From an uncultured Bacteroidales bacterium (GTDB taxonomy: Bacteria; Bacteroidota; Bacteroidia; Bacteroidales; Bacteroidaceae): a stretch of 64,000 nucleotides of DNA. The stretch spans positions 1-64,000 of the forward strand of contig CACZAN010000004.1 of NCBI GenBank assembly GCA_902779165.1, read 5' to 3'. Under the pieces are notes generated by a model. That model made no database searches, was not told the origin of the DNA, and saw only the letters and a list, made by a program, of their open reading frames with translations. This document shows positions 15,325-24,231 of this stretch, piece after piece (positions within the stretch are counted from its first letter, which is position 1; every line of letters starts with the position of its first letter). Made by a program: the position numbers and the translations under genes.

Positions 15325-16134
15325 TTAGAAGAAACGACCAGTGACACGGATATTCAGCACAGGCCACACGCCCACCTTGTCCATAATATCAAACGCGTTA
15401 TCAATATCCTTATTTGTTTTATTTCCGAACAAATGCAAGTCCTGCGATTCCAGTTCCAGCCACTTAAATTGTCGGCCATCTGGCTGATCCATATAAACAT
15501 AGCCTTCCAATCTGGGTTTGCCGTGAATCTGCACACCGAGGTCAAACGCCACATTCACACGCTTCTTGGGAATCGCACGGCCAAAGCCAACACCAATATA
15601 AGGCTTTACAACGTTCGTCTTCAATCTCAAGTCAAGGACACCTGGAACCTGATTTACAGGATCCCTTCCAAGGGGTTCAAGAATCCAAGGCTCATCACCA
15701 GCATTCACCAGTTTGACACCTGCATCAAGAGGATAATGGTAATCATCAAAAAAACTTGCAGTCACAATATCGCCACGTCCAATAAACAGACCGGCAGTCA
15801 CATGGAAAGAGTTCTTTTGGCGGAAGGGATAGAAATCGAAAAGTACCTTACCATCTACCTTATGAAACTTTGCTTCAATCTTTCCATCTCCATGATTACC
15901 GTTGATGTCATAGCCCACATTCTTGTTCACCTTGATGCCGGGGAAGAAGTTCACGCCTGCACGAAGAGCGCCCCATTCGGTAATGGGTGTGGCAACCTCA
16001 ATTCCGATTCCATCAGTACCCACAGAGATGTTACCGCCAAGATGAGTGAAGATAAAATTATCTTCAGTCTGAGCCTTCATGCTGCCTGCTGCAACGAACA
16101 GCAACATGACAAAAAGAGCTGTTAATCTTTTCAT
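15325..16134 (-). CDS. outer-membrane beta-barrel protein
   Basis: 269 residues. The signal peptide MKRLTALFVMLLFVAAGSMKA is followed by amphipathic beta-strands (GGNISVGTDGIGIEVATPI, LRAGVNFFPGIKV, SFHVTAGLFIGRG, VKPYIGVGFGRAIP, VNVAFDLGVQIHG) and a terminal phenylalanine (LNIRVTGRFF), which is the usual Bam recognition signature. It is a small porin-like or structural barrel of unknown specificity. A -7 box at 16184-16191 precedes it and the lipoprotein gene follows. Confidence 0.75.
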   Translation of the reverse strand: MKRLTALFVMLLFVAAGSMKAQTEDNFIFTHLGGNISVGTDGIGIEVATPITEWGALRAGVNFFPGIKVNKNVGYDINGNHGDGKIEAKFHKVDGKVLFDFYPFRQKNSFHVTAGLFIGRGDIVTASFFDDYHYPLDAGVKLVNAGDEPWILEPLGRDPVNQVPGVLDLRLKTNVVKPYIGVGFGRAIPKKRVNVAFDLGVQIHGKPRLEGYVYMDQPDGRQFKWLELESQDLHLFGNKTNKDIDNAFDIMDKVGVWPVLNIRVTGRFF

Positions 16135-16183
16135 ACGATTTACTTTTATTGGTTATTAAATTATCATGTATCTAAATCCGCTG

Positions 16184-16191
16184 CAAAGATA
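16184..16191 (-). promoter_or_regulatory. -7 promoter box of the barrel/lipoprotein operon
   Basis: TATCTTTG on the minus strand, 50 nt upstream of the ATG at 16134. Confidence 0.6.
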
Positions 16192-16317
16192 ATTGAAAAA
16201 GGAGTACAATACAACTTTTTTCCACATAATTTAGCTTTCTAACACAAAAAACAACGATTCTTGCTCAGAAATGACAAAAAAAGTTCCATTTCTTATATAT
16301 TTTTAAATAGTAAATAG

Positions 16318-16325
16318 TATCTTTG
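16318..16325 (+). promoter_or_regulatory. -7 promoter box of the lipoprotein/DUF5723 operon
   Basis: TATCTTTG, 69 nt upstream of the ATG at 16394, divergent from the promoter at 16184. Confidence 0.6.
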
Positions 16326-16393
16326 CCCCCCGAAAGTCAAAGGAAAGCATTCATATACGCAAAAATTTACTATTAATTTATATCTTTCAACCT

Positions 16394-18508
16394 ATGATCG
16401 AACGAAAACTCATCAAAGGAATGGCCTTCTTATTGCTTGGAGCGGCCATTCTCGCAGCATGCGTCGACAACAACTACGACCTCAACAATCTCGATTTGAC
16501 GGCACAGACCGGTAAGGACGGACGACTGACCCTGCCCAGCAGCAGCACGGGCGACATCCAGCTCGGGAATATCTTCAGTCTTAACGACGGCAGCGCTGTG
16601 GAGGAGATTGATGACGAGTATTTCCTCAACACCGAAGGAAATACCGACCCCACCAACATCAAAATCAACGTCATCACCATTCCAAAACCAAAGGATTTGT
16701 CTTTCGGAGCCAGTCTGGACTGGACACAGAGCGGAAACAACAAACACATTAAAGGTAGAATCCAAAGGGCACCAACGGAGATTGACACCATCTTCAAGTA
16801 CAAAATCGATGACCTCGCCAAGTCCAAGATCGAGAACGCCGAGACAACAAGTCCCATCAGCTCTGATGTCGTCAGCATCAAAGGTATCGGATTCACTGCA
16901 ACGACCATCAGAGTGGAAGTTAAGATTCAAGGTGACAACGTCGACATCTTCAAGGATCTGCATTTCAAGGATCTGGTGCTGCACCTGCCGGTGGGACTGC
17001 ATGTGACGAGTTGTAAGTTCGAAGACAAAGAAGTGCTCAACACGACTGCCGCCAAGACGAGGGCACACGACGAGGGTATCATTGATATCACGACCCTGCT
17101 CAACGGTAATACCCAATACGCCCCCAATTCCACGGAGCCATTATCCATCGAGTTGAGGTTCGACTACGCGGATGTTACCACGACCACCGCAACTGATCCC
17201 AAGCACAAGGGAGCCTACTTCAACCCCGAAGCGCATTCGGCCAAGTTGGTGGGCGACATCCAGCTGGCAGGATTTGCATACGGTGTCCTGGCGGATATCG
17301 ACCAGAACGCCGTCATCACCAAGGCCACGAGTTATATATCAGGCGGAGGATTAGATATCACTGCCGCCGATATCGCTGGTAAGAATTGGGAAAAATTGGT
17401 TAAGACCCTGGTTCCCCGTTTGGATTTCAATGGATCTGGTAACTTCACCAGTGCCATCGCTGTCAGCCGTTTCACGGGCGAAGTACAGCACGACATCAAC
17501 GACATCAAGCCCATTGAGCTCAACGACCTGCCAGACTTCCTGACCTACGATGAGAACACCCCTGACGACGAGCGCGCGAAGCTGGATCTCTATAATCCGC
17601 AAGTGTTCCTGAAGTTGAGCGTTCATTCCAAGAACGATAATGTCTTCGACCAAACTATGAAGACCGGCGTTCGCCTGGAGGCCTACCTCAATGGTAAGAC
17701 GGCACCGATAGCTACAGCCAACACGGGAGAGCTGACCTTCCAGGCACCAGCCAACCAGAAGGACTTCGTTCTGCTGAAGCGCGTATACTCAAACCCAGAC
17801 GTTACCAAGGACAACACCCGTCTGCCCAAGGAATACGACAACCCCACAGACAAGGCCGCGATGGAAGACATCTACGTTCCAGACTTAGGCAAGCTCTTGC
17901 TGAATGTTCCCAATCGTGTGGAAGTCTACGGATATGCTTCTGACCCCATCCATGTAAAAGTCAGCTGCACAGACTTCCACTTGCCCCAGGACATTGATAT
18001 CAACTTCGAATACAAGGTCTTCACTCCGCTGTCCTTTGGCGAGAATTTCCGTATCGTCTACAGCGGCACGGAAAATGAACTGGCCGACGACCTCGACGAC
18101 ATCAAGGATTTGGATTTCGGAGGACTGGAGGTCACAGCTCGCATTTCCACCGACCTGCCACTTCCCCTCACCTTCAGCGTCATACCCCTCGACACCAATG
18201 GAGCAGACATCAATAGCGGAAGCCAGAAACTGATTGTCAGCAATATCACTATTCCTGCCAAAGCCGACAACTATCCCATCTTAATCAATCTGAAGCCTGC
18301 AGAGGGCTACACCATCCGCGACTTTATCCGCGGTCAGAACGCGCAGGGACAAAAGGTTCCGCAATTCGACGGCATTAAATACAAAGCCGTTCTCGCCGGT
18401 TCACAACAGGGCGAAACGCTGCGCACTTCACAGAAGCTGGTGCTGAAGGACATTCTCGTTTCACTTGTGGGCGGAGTAACATACTACGACGAAAAGAAAA
18501 AGAAATAG
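16394..18508 (+). CDS. large surface lipoprotein paired with DUF5723 barrel
   Basis: 704 residues. The signal KGMAFLLLGAAILAAC ends in a lipobox cysteine and is followed by VDNNYDLNNLDLT. The body is predicted to be a string of beta-sandwich domains, with no motif I can name with confidence. Repeated segments such as TTIRVEVKIQGDNV, LPVGLHVTSCKF, PNRVEVYGYASDPIHVKV and LPLPLTFSVIPLD have similar alternating character. The end is strongly basic (DEKKKK). It is followed after 29 nt by the DUF5723 outer-membrane protein and probably works with it at the cell surface. Confidence 0.75.
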   Translation: MIERKLIKGMAFLLLGAAILAACVDNNYDLNNLDLTAQTGKDGRLTLPSSSTGDIQLGNIFSLNDGSAVEEIDDEYFLNTEGNTDPTNIKINVITIPKPKDLSFGASLDWTQSGNNKHIKGRIQRAPTEIDTIFKYKIDDLAKSKIENAETTSPISSDVVSIKGIGFTATTIRVEVKIQGDNVDIFKDLHFKDLVLHLPVGLHVTSCKFEDKEVLNTTAAKTRAHDEGIIDITTLLNGNTQYAPNSTEPLSIELRFDYADVTTTTATDPKHKGAYFNPEAHSAKLVGDIQLAGFAYGVLADIDQNAVITKATSYISGGGLDITAADIAGKNWEKLVKTLVPRLDFNGSGNFTSAIAVSRFTGEVQHDINDIKPIELNDLPDFLTYDENTPDDERAKLDLYNPQVFLKLSVHSKNDNVFDQTMKTGVRLEAYLNGKTAPIATANTGELTFQAPANQKDFVLLKRVYSNPDVTKDNTRLPKEYDNPTDKAAMEDIYVPDLGKLLLNVPNRVEVYGYASDPIHVKVSCTDFHLPQDIDINFEYKVFTPLSFGENFRIVYSGTENELADDLDDIKDLDFGGLEVTARISTDLPLPLTFSVIPLDTNGADINSGSQKLIVSNITIPAKADNYPILINLKPAEGYTIRDFIRGQNAQGQKVPQFDGIKYKAVLAGSQQGETLRTSQKLVLKDILVSLVGGVTYYDEKKKK

Positions 18509-18537
18509 ACCTACACCTTTATTAATATATAAATCTT

Positions 18538-20088
18538 ATGAAAACAATGAAAAAGAATATTAGAAAGGTGTTGGCAGTTGCCATCAGCCTGATTGCGACC
18601 TCCGTCACTGCCCAGCAAGAACTCAGCAGTGCCTATTTCATGGAAGGTGCCATCTTCCGTCATGAACTCAACCCGGCCTTCGACAACCAGCAGAGCTACT
18701 TCTCATTCTTGCCTCTCGGCCATTTGGGGGTCGGAGTAAAAGGTAACTTTGGTCTCAAAGACGTGTTATTCTACCGCAACGGAAAGACCGTCACCTACCT
18801 GCATCCCGAGGTGGGTCTGTCAGAAGCTCTCGACGGGCTCCACGAGAACAATCGCATGTTTTTTAATCTCAAGACCCAGATTGTTGGTGTAGGTTTCGAG
18901 GGCCTCGGTGGTTTCAACACCATCGGAATCAATCTCCGGGCTTACGGTGGAGCCCGCGTTCCCTATGACCTCTTCGACCTTACGAAGAATCTGCAAAACA
19001 AAAGCTACAATGTCAGCGGTGTCAGTGCTCAAGTGCAATCCTATGTGGAATTGGCCTTGGGACACAGCCATCAGATTGATGAGAACTGGCGCGTGGGTGC
19101 AAAGATGAAACTGCTCTTCGGCGCAGCACGTGTCAACGCAGAATTAGAAAGCCTCACGTTGGACTTGCAAGCTGCTAACCAATGGACTGCCACAGCCCAC
19201 GCCACCTTGGAAGCCAACGTAACTGGACTCGAAGTCACGACTAAACACGAGCAATATAAAGACGAGAAGCGAAACACAAAAGTGGATCCGCAGACAGGAG
19301 AGAAATATGGCTACGAGAGTTTCGACAACATAGACCTGAAGCATCCCGGACTGGGAGGATTCGGCATGGCCTTTGACCTCGGTGCGGAGTACGACTTCGC
19401 CGACCTCTGTCCCGGACTGAAAGCGAGTCTTGCACTGCTTGACTTAGGTGGTATTCATTGGAAAGAAAGCCACACCATCGTGAATAGTGGCCAGGATTTC
19501 CTGTTCACCGGCTTCAACAAGATTTCCGTCGAAGAATCTGACGAGCAACGCGCTCAGAACGGCACCAAGAAGTTCAATGATCAGGCAGATGATCTCGCCG
19601 ACCGGCTGAAAGACCTCTACAACCTCGAAAACAAGGGTAACCTCGGAGGTTCTGGGCATGGCATCGGAGCCACATTGAACATTGGTGTTGAATATGCACT
19701 CCCGATGTATGACAAGATCCGCTTCGGTTTCCTCTCCACCACCCGCATCCATGGTGACTACAGCTGGAACGAGGAACGCCTCAGCGTCAACTATGCCCCC
19801 TGTAATTTCTTCGACATGAACATCAACGGTGCCGTAGGTAGCTTTGGAGGTAGCTTCGGCTGGATGCTGAACCTGCACCCCGTAGGTTTCAACCTCTTCC
19901 TCGGCATGGATCATCATCTCGGAAAACTCAGCAAACAGGGCATCCCGCTCAGCACCAACGCCGATTTCACTTTCGGCGTCAGCTTCCCGCTGTCGAAGCC
20001 GAAAGCAAAGCCCGAGAAGCCCAAGTACAAGTCGCAGACCAACCTGCCGGAACTGAATCCCCAGCTGTTGCCGGAAGTCACACCATAA
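18538..20088 (+). CDS. DUF5723 family outer-membrane protein
   Basis: 516 residues with a signal peptide (LAVAISLIATSVTA). The N-terminal AYFMEGAIFRHELNPAFDN and SFLPLGHLGVGVKGNFGLKD segments are characteristic of DUF5723, a family of FadL/PorV-like barrels in Bacteroidota. Strand-like repeats run through the sequence (GFGMAFDLGAEYDF, GIGATLNIGVEYALP, FTFGVSFPL). It ends in a Lys/Pro-rich tail. Translation may start at M1 or M4. A strong terminator follows. Confidence 0.8.
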   Translation: MKTMKKNIRKVLAVAISLIATSVTAQQELSSAYFMEGAIFRHELNPAFDNQQSYFSFLPLGHLGVGVKGNFGLKDVLFYRNGKTVTYLHPEVGLSEALDGLHENNRMFFNLKTQIVGVGFEGLGGFNTIGINLRAYGGARVPYDLFDLTKNLQNKSYNVSGVSAQVQSYVELALGHSHQIDENWRVGAKMKLLFGAARVNAELESLTLDLQAANQWTATAHATLEANVTGLEVTTKHEQYKDEKRNTKVDPQTGEKYGYESFDNIDLKHPGLGGFGMAFDLGAEYDFADLCPGLKASLALLDLGGIHWKESHTIVNSGQDFLFTGFNKISVEESDEQRAQNGTKKFNDQADDLADRLKDLYNLENKGNLGGSGHGIGATLNIGVEYALPMYDKIRFGFLSTTRIHGDYSWNEERLSVNYAPCNFFDMNINGAVGSFGGSFGWMLNLHPVGFNLFLGMDHHLGKLSKQGIPLSTNADFTFGVSFPLSKPKAKPEKPKYKSQTNLPELNPQLLPEVTP

Positions 20089-20119
20089 TAAAATTGATGC
20101 TTTAAAACAAGATATGATA

Positions 20120-20160
20120 AAAAGACGCGAAGAAAGCAACTTTTTCTTCGCGTCTTTTCG
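20120..20160 (+). terminator. Rho-independent terminator
   Basis: AAAAGACGCGAAGAAA / TTTCTTCGCGTCTTTT, a 16-bp stem with a 7-nt loop. It ends the lipoprotein/DUF5723 operon and lies only 20 nt before the purL -7 box. Confidence 0.85.
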
Positions 20161-20180
20161 TCTTTTCAAACCTTTTTACG

Positions 20181-20188
20181 TATCTTTG
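20181..20188 (+). promoter_or_regulatory. -7 promoter box of purL
   Basis: TATCTTTG, 35 nt upstream of the purL ATG and immediately after the preceding terminator. Confidence 0.65.
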
Positions 20189-20222
20189 CACCGCAAAACA
20201 AGTAACAACACTTTACCTCATT

Positions 20223-23200
20223 ATGGCAATCTTCTTTTTCCGTACCCCGCAGCAGAATATCATCGCCACTCAGGCGAATCACCAGCTCTGCCAGGAAGAA
20301 ATCGACAAACTATGCTGGCTCTATGGTGAAGCCACACTCATCGAAGGCAATACGCTCGAAGGATTCTTCATCGGCCCACGCCGCGAGATGATAACCCCCT
20401 GGAGCACCAATGCTGTAGAAATCACACAGAACATGGCGCTCAGCGGCATCACCCGAATCGAAGAGTTTTTCCCCGTAGAGAGTGCCGACGCGGACCATGA
20501 CCCCATGCTCCAGCGCCTCTACAAAGGCCTCGACCAGGAGGTCTTCACCGTGGATATCCAGCCCGCGGCAATCCAGATTATTGAGAACCTCGAGGAATAC
20601 AACGAGCAGGAAGGCCTGGCGCTCTCGCCCGAAGAAATAGAATACCTCCACGACGTAGAACGCCAGTTGGGACGTTCCCTGACAGATAGCGAGGTCTTCG
20701 GTTTCGCACAAATCAACAGCGAGCATTGCCGCCACAAGATTTTCGGCGGCACCTTCGTCATCGACGGACAGGAAATGCCCAGCAGCCTCTTCGCGATGAT
20801 CAAGCGGACCACACAAGAGAATCCGCACAAGATTATCTCTGCCTACAAAGACAACGTGGCTTTTGCCGAAGGACCTGTCGTCGAGCAGTTTGCGCCGCAG
20901 GATCAGTCCACCAGCGACTATTTTGTCATCAAGAATATCGAGAGTGTCATCAGCATCAAGGCCGAAACACATAACTTCCCGACGACCGTAGAGCCCTTCA
21001 ACGGGGCCTCAACTGGTACGGGTGGCGAGATTCGCGACCGTATGGGAGGCGGCACAGGTTCATGGCCCATTGCCGGAACGGCAGTCTATATGACCTCCTA
21101 CCCCAAGCCCCTCTCCGACTCCCCCCGTGGGGGGGAGAGTATGCCTCCTCGCAAGTGGCTCTACCAGACGCCCGAGCAGATTCTCATCAAGGCTTCAAAT
21201 GGTGCCAGCGACTTCGGCAACAAGTTCGGTCAGCCACTTATCACTGGTTCTGTCCTCACCTTCGAACACGAAGAGAACGGCGAACAGTACGGCTACGACA
21301 AGGTCATCATGCTTGCCGGAGGTGTGGGCTACGGCACCAAGCGCGACTGCCTGAAGGGCACACCCCAAAAGGGAAATAAGATTGTGGTGGTCGGCGGCGA
21401 CAACTACCGCATCGGACTCGGCGGAGGCTCGGTTTCGAGCGTGGATACCGGCCGCTACAGTAGCGGCATTGAGCTGAATGCCGTACAACGGGCAAACCCC
21501 GAGATGCAAAAGCGTGCCTATAACCTCGTGCGTGCCCTGTGTGAAGAAGAGGTAAACCCCGTCGTTTCCATTCATGACCACGGCTCAGCTGGCCATGTCA
21601 ACTGCCTCAGTGAACTCGTAGAGGACTGCGGCGGTCTTATCGATATGACGAAACTGCCCATCGGCGACCCGACCCTATCTTCGAAGGAAATCATTGCCAA
21701 CGAGAGTCAGGAGCGTATGGGACTGCTCATTCAGGAAGAGCACCTCGAACACGTACGGAAGATTGCTGAGCGTGAGCGTGCTCCGCTCTACGTCGTCGGC
21801 GAGACAACGGGCGATGCCCACTTCGCTTTCGAGCAGGGCGATGGCATCCGGCCCTTCGACCTTGATGTGGCCCAGATGTTTGGTCACTCACCGAAGACGG
21901 TGATGGTAGACGAAACGGTGGAGCGTAAGTACAAAGATGTAGACTCTCCCCCCGCCCTCCCTGTTAGGGAGGGAGCAGAATCATATGAGAATAACGGACT
22001 CCCATCCTCGAAGGTAATCACTCCCTCCCTAACAGGGAGGGCGGGGGGAGAGTCCGTGATTAATGCTGTGCTCTCCCTTGAGGCCGTGGCTTGCAAGGAC
22101 TGGCTCACGAACAAAGTAGACCGTTCCGTGACAGGTAAGATTGCCCGCCAACAGTGTCAGGGTGAGTTGCAGCTACCGCTGTCAGACTGTGGTGTCGTAG
22201 CCCTTGACTACCGCGGCCGGAAAGGTATTGCCACGGCACTCGGCCATGCCCCACAAGCAGGACTCGCCGACCCCGCAGCTGGTTCTGTGCTCTCCGTTGC
22301 CGAGAGTTTGACAAATATCGTCTGGGCACCGCTGGCCGAAGGTCTCGACAGCGTAAGCCTCAGCGCAAACTGGATGTGGCCCTGCCGCTCACAGAAAGGT
22401 GAGGACGCCCGACTCTATCGCGCCGTGGAAGCCCTTTCGGAGTTCTGCTGCGCCCTGGAGATCAACGTCCCGACAGGTAAGGACAGCCTCTCGATGACCC
22501 AGAAGTACCCCGATGGCACAAAGGTCATTGCTCCCGGAACTGTCATTGTCACTTCCGGCGGCGAAGTCAGCGATATCCGCAAGGTCGTCAGCCCCGTGCT
22601 GGCCGATGAGCCGAAATCCGCACTCTACCATATCGACTTCTCGTTCGATGAGCTGCGTCTCGGAGGCAGTGCATTCGCCCAAAGTCAGGGAAAGGTGGGC
22701 TCAGATGTCCCCACTTGCACCAACCCCGAATATTTCCGCGATGCATTCAACGCCGTTCAGGAATGTGTCCGCAAGGGTCTTCTCCTCGCTGGACACGACA
22801 TCAGCGCTGGAGGTCTCATCACCACCTTGCTGGAGATGTGCTTCGCCAACACCAAGGGCGGTATGAAGATCAACCTCGTCAACTTCGAGACGGACGACAT
22901 TCTGAAGATTCTCTTTGCTGAGAACCCGGGTGTCGTCGTACAGGTCAGCACCAAGGACGAAGAAGAGTTCAAGAAATTGATGGACGAAGCCGGAGTAGGG
23001 TATATTTATATAGGTACGCCCGCGCGCGACCGTAGCATCCGCATCCGCAAGGGTGACTTCGAAGAGACGCTGGATATCGACCAGCTGCGCGACATCTGGT
23101 ACGCTCCCTCCCACCGCCTCGACTGCAAGCAAAGCATGAACGGCTGTGCCGACCAACGCTTTGAGAACTACAAGCACCAACCGCTTCAGATCCAGCTCCC

Positions 23201-24077
23201 CAAGCACTTCACCGGCAAGCTCAGCCAATATGGCCTCAACCCCGACCGCTGGAAGTCCTCGTCCGCCAAGTCTGCCCCCCGTGCCGCCATCATCCGTGAG
23301 AAAGGCACCAACGGCGAACGCGAAATGGCCTACTGCCTCTATCTCGCAGGCTTCGAGGTGAAGGATGTCATGATGACCGACCTCATCACTGGCCGCGAGA
23401 CGCTTGATGACATCCAAATGATCGTCTTCTGCGGCGGATTCTCGAACTCCGATGTACTCGGTTCTGCCAAAGGCTGGGCCGGAGCCTTCCTCTACAACCC
23501 GAAGGCAAAAGCTGCCCTCGACCGCTTCTACGCCCGTCCCGACACGCTCTCATTGGGAATCTGCAACGGCTGCCAGCTGATGGTGGAGCTGAACCTGCTC
23601 GAAGCCCCCTATAATCCCCCGGTGGGGGATGAAAAGAGCAGCCAGACGCCCCCCGCCGGGGGGCTACGGGGGGCTGCTATGTTGCACAACAACAGCCACA
23701 AGTTTGAGTCCGGCTACCTCGGCCTGACAATTCCCGAGAACAAGAGTGTGCTCTTCGGTTCGCTCTCCGGCTCCAAACTCGGTATTTGGGTGGCTCATGG
23801 CGAAGGTAAGTTCCACCTGCCACAACCCGAAGGTTCCTACAACGTTGTCGCCAAGTACAGCTACGACGGATATCCCGCCAATCCCAACGGATCGGACTAC
23901 AGCGTGGCTGGTCTCTGCTCCACCGATGGTCGTCATTTGGCGATGATGCCACACTTGGAGCGCGCCATCTTCCCCTGGCAGTGTGCCTACTACCCTGCCG
24001 ACCGCCAAATGGACGAAGTCACCCCGTGGATTGAGGCATTCGTGAATGCAAGAGTTTGGTGTGAACAGCAAAAATAA
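20223..24077 (+). CDS. purL: phosphoribosylformylglycinamidine synthase (large single-chain form)
   Basis: 1284 residues. It converts FGAR, glutamine and ATP to FGAM in purine synthesis. Recognisable segments include FAQINSEHCRHKIF near 160, KAETHNFPTTVEPFNGASTGTGGEIRD near 248-275, HDHGSAGHVN, the second AIRS-like half, and the C-terminal amidotransferase with GICNGCQ carrying the nucleophilic cysteine. The protein carries extra sequence at three loops: a short GC-rich hairpin region near residue 300, a stretch of about 30 residues near 574-611 encoded by a perfect inverted repeat, and a stretch just after GICNGCQLMVEL. The frame stays open through all of them. The stop codon is the first TAA of an AT-rich repeat element. 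Confidence 0.97.
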   Translation: MAIFFFRTPQQNIIATQANHQLCQEEIDKLCWLYGEATLIEGNTLEGFFIGPRREMITPWSTNAVEITQNMALSGITRIEEFFPVESADADHDPMLQRLYKGLDQEVFTVDIQPAAIQIIENLEEYNEQEGLALSPEEIEYLHDVERQLGRSLTDSEVFGFAQINSEHCRHKIFGGTFVIDGQEMPSSLFAMIKRTTQENPHKIISAYKDNVAFAEGPVVEQFAPQDQSTSDYFVIKNIESVISIKAETHNFPTTVEPFNGASTGTGGEIRDRMGGGTGSWPIAGTAVYMTSYPKPLSDSPRGGESMPPRKWLYQTPEQILIKASNGASDFGNKFGQPLITGSVLTFEHEENGEQYGYDKVIMLAGGVGYGTKRDCLKGTPQKGNKIVVVGGDNYRIGLGGGSVSSVDTGRYSSGIELNAVQRANPEMQKRAYNLVRALCEEEVNPVVSIHDHGSAGHVNCLSELVEDCGGLIDMTKLPIGDPTLSSKEIIANESQERMGLLIQEEHLEHVRKIAERERAPLYVVGETTGDAHFAFEQGDGIRPFDLDVAQMFGHSPKTVMVDETVERKYKDVDSPPALPVREGAESYENNGLPSSKVITPSLTGRAGGESVINAVLSLEAVACKDWLTNKVDRSVTGKIARQQCQGELQLPLSDCGVVALDYRGRKGIATALGHAPQAGLADPAAGSVLSVAESLTNIVWAPLAEGLDSVSLSANWMWPCRSQKGEDARLYRAVEALSEFCCALEINVPTGKDSLSMTQKYPDGTKVIAPGTVIVTSGGEVSDIRKVVSPVLADEPKSALYHIDFSFDELRLGGSAFAQSQGKVGSDVPTCTNPEYFRDAFNAVQECVRKGLLLAGHDISAGGLITTLLEMCFANTKGGMKINLVNFETDDILKILFAENPGVVVQVSTKDEEEFKKLMDEAGVGYIYIGTPARDRSIRIRKGDFEETLDIDQLRDIWYAPSHRLDCKQSMNGCADQRFENYKHQPLQIQLPKHFTGKLSQYGLNPDRWKSSSAKSAPRAAIIREKGTNGEREMAYCLYLAGFEVKDVMMTDLITGRETLDDIQMIVFCGGFSNSDVLGSAKGWAGAFLYNPKAKAALDRFYARPDTLSLGICNGCQLMVELNLLEAPYNPPVGDEKSSQTPPAGGLRGAAMLHNNSHKFESGYLGLTIPENKSVLFGSLSGSKLGIWVAHGEGKFHLPQPEGSYNVVAKYSYDGYPANPNGSDYSVAGLCSTDGRHLAMMPHLERAIFPWQCAYYPADRQMDEVTPWIEAFVNARVWCEQQK
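21111..21140. repeat. GC-rich hairpin inside purL
   Basis: ACTCCCCCC / GGGGGGGAGAGT with a 2-nt loop, coding for DSPRGGES in a variable surface loop. It resembles one arm of the larger purL element at 21942-22054. Confidence 0.6.
21942..22054. repeat. 113-bp in-frame palindromic element in purL (34-bp perfect arms)
   Basis: The left arm 21942-21975 and right arm 22021-22054 are perfect reverse complements over 34 bp, separated by 45 bp. Each arm also contains its own CCCTCCCT / AGGGAGGG hairpin. The element encodes about SPPALPVREG ... SLTGRAGGES and keeps the reading frame between ERKYKDV and AVLSLEAVACKDW, which are conserved PurL sequences. Confidence 0.95.
23604..23674. repeat. GC-rich imperfect palindrome inside purL
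   Basis: Two self-complementary half-arms (CCCCCGGTGGGGG and CCCCCCGCCGGGGGG, each with outer GCCCCC / GGGGGC) in inverted orientation. They encode an insert between the amidotransferase GICNGCQLMVEL motif and MLHNNSHKFESG. Confidence 0.75.
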
Positions 24078-24226
24078 TGTATAATGTATAATTGATAATG
24101 TATAATTGGCACGCCATTCCGGCGTACGGTTTCTGCCGCGTAGCCAATTATACATTACAATTATCCATTATCCATTCTATCATCGCGCCAGCCAATTATA
24201 CATTATACATTATCAATTATCCATTA
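24075..24226. repeat. AT-rich inverted-repeat element E1
   Basis: It begins TAATGTATAAT, whose TAA is the purL stop codon, and ends with the inverted ATTATCAATTATCCATTA just before chrA. The interior has a GC-rich hairpin region (ACGCC / GGCGT) and further ATTATACATTA copies. It fills the whole intergenic gap. Confidence 0.85.
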
Positions 24227-24231
24227 AAATA

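Noticed and set aside
20223..24077. Frameshift or sequencing error in purL around the GC-rich inserts
   Set aside because: Conserved PurL sequence continues in the same frame on both sides of all three inserts.
24075..24110. Canonical TATAAT boxes as sigma-70 promoters
   Set aside because: TATAAT occurs many times in the intergenic elements, but Bacteroidota use TTTG / TAnnTTTG promoters, and the motif is simply part of the repeat unit.
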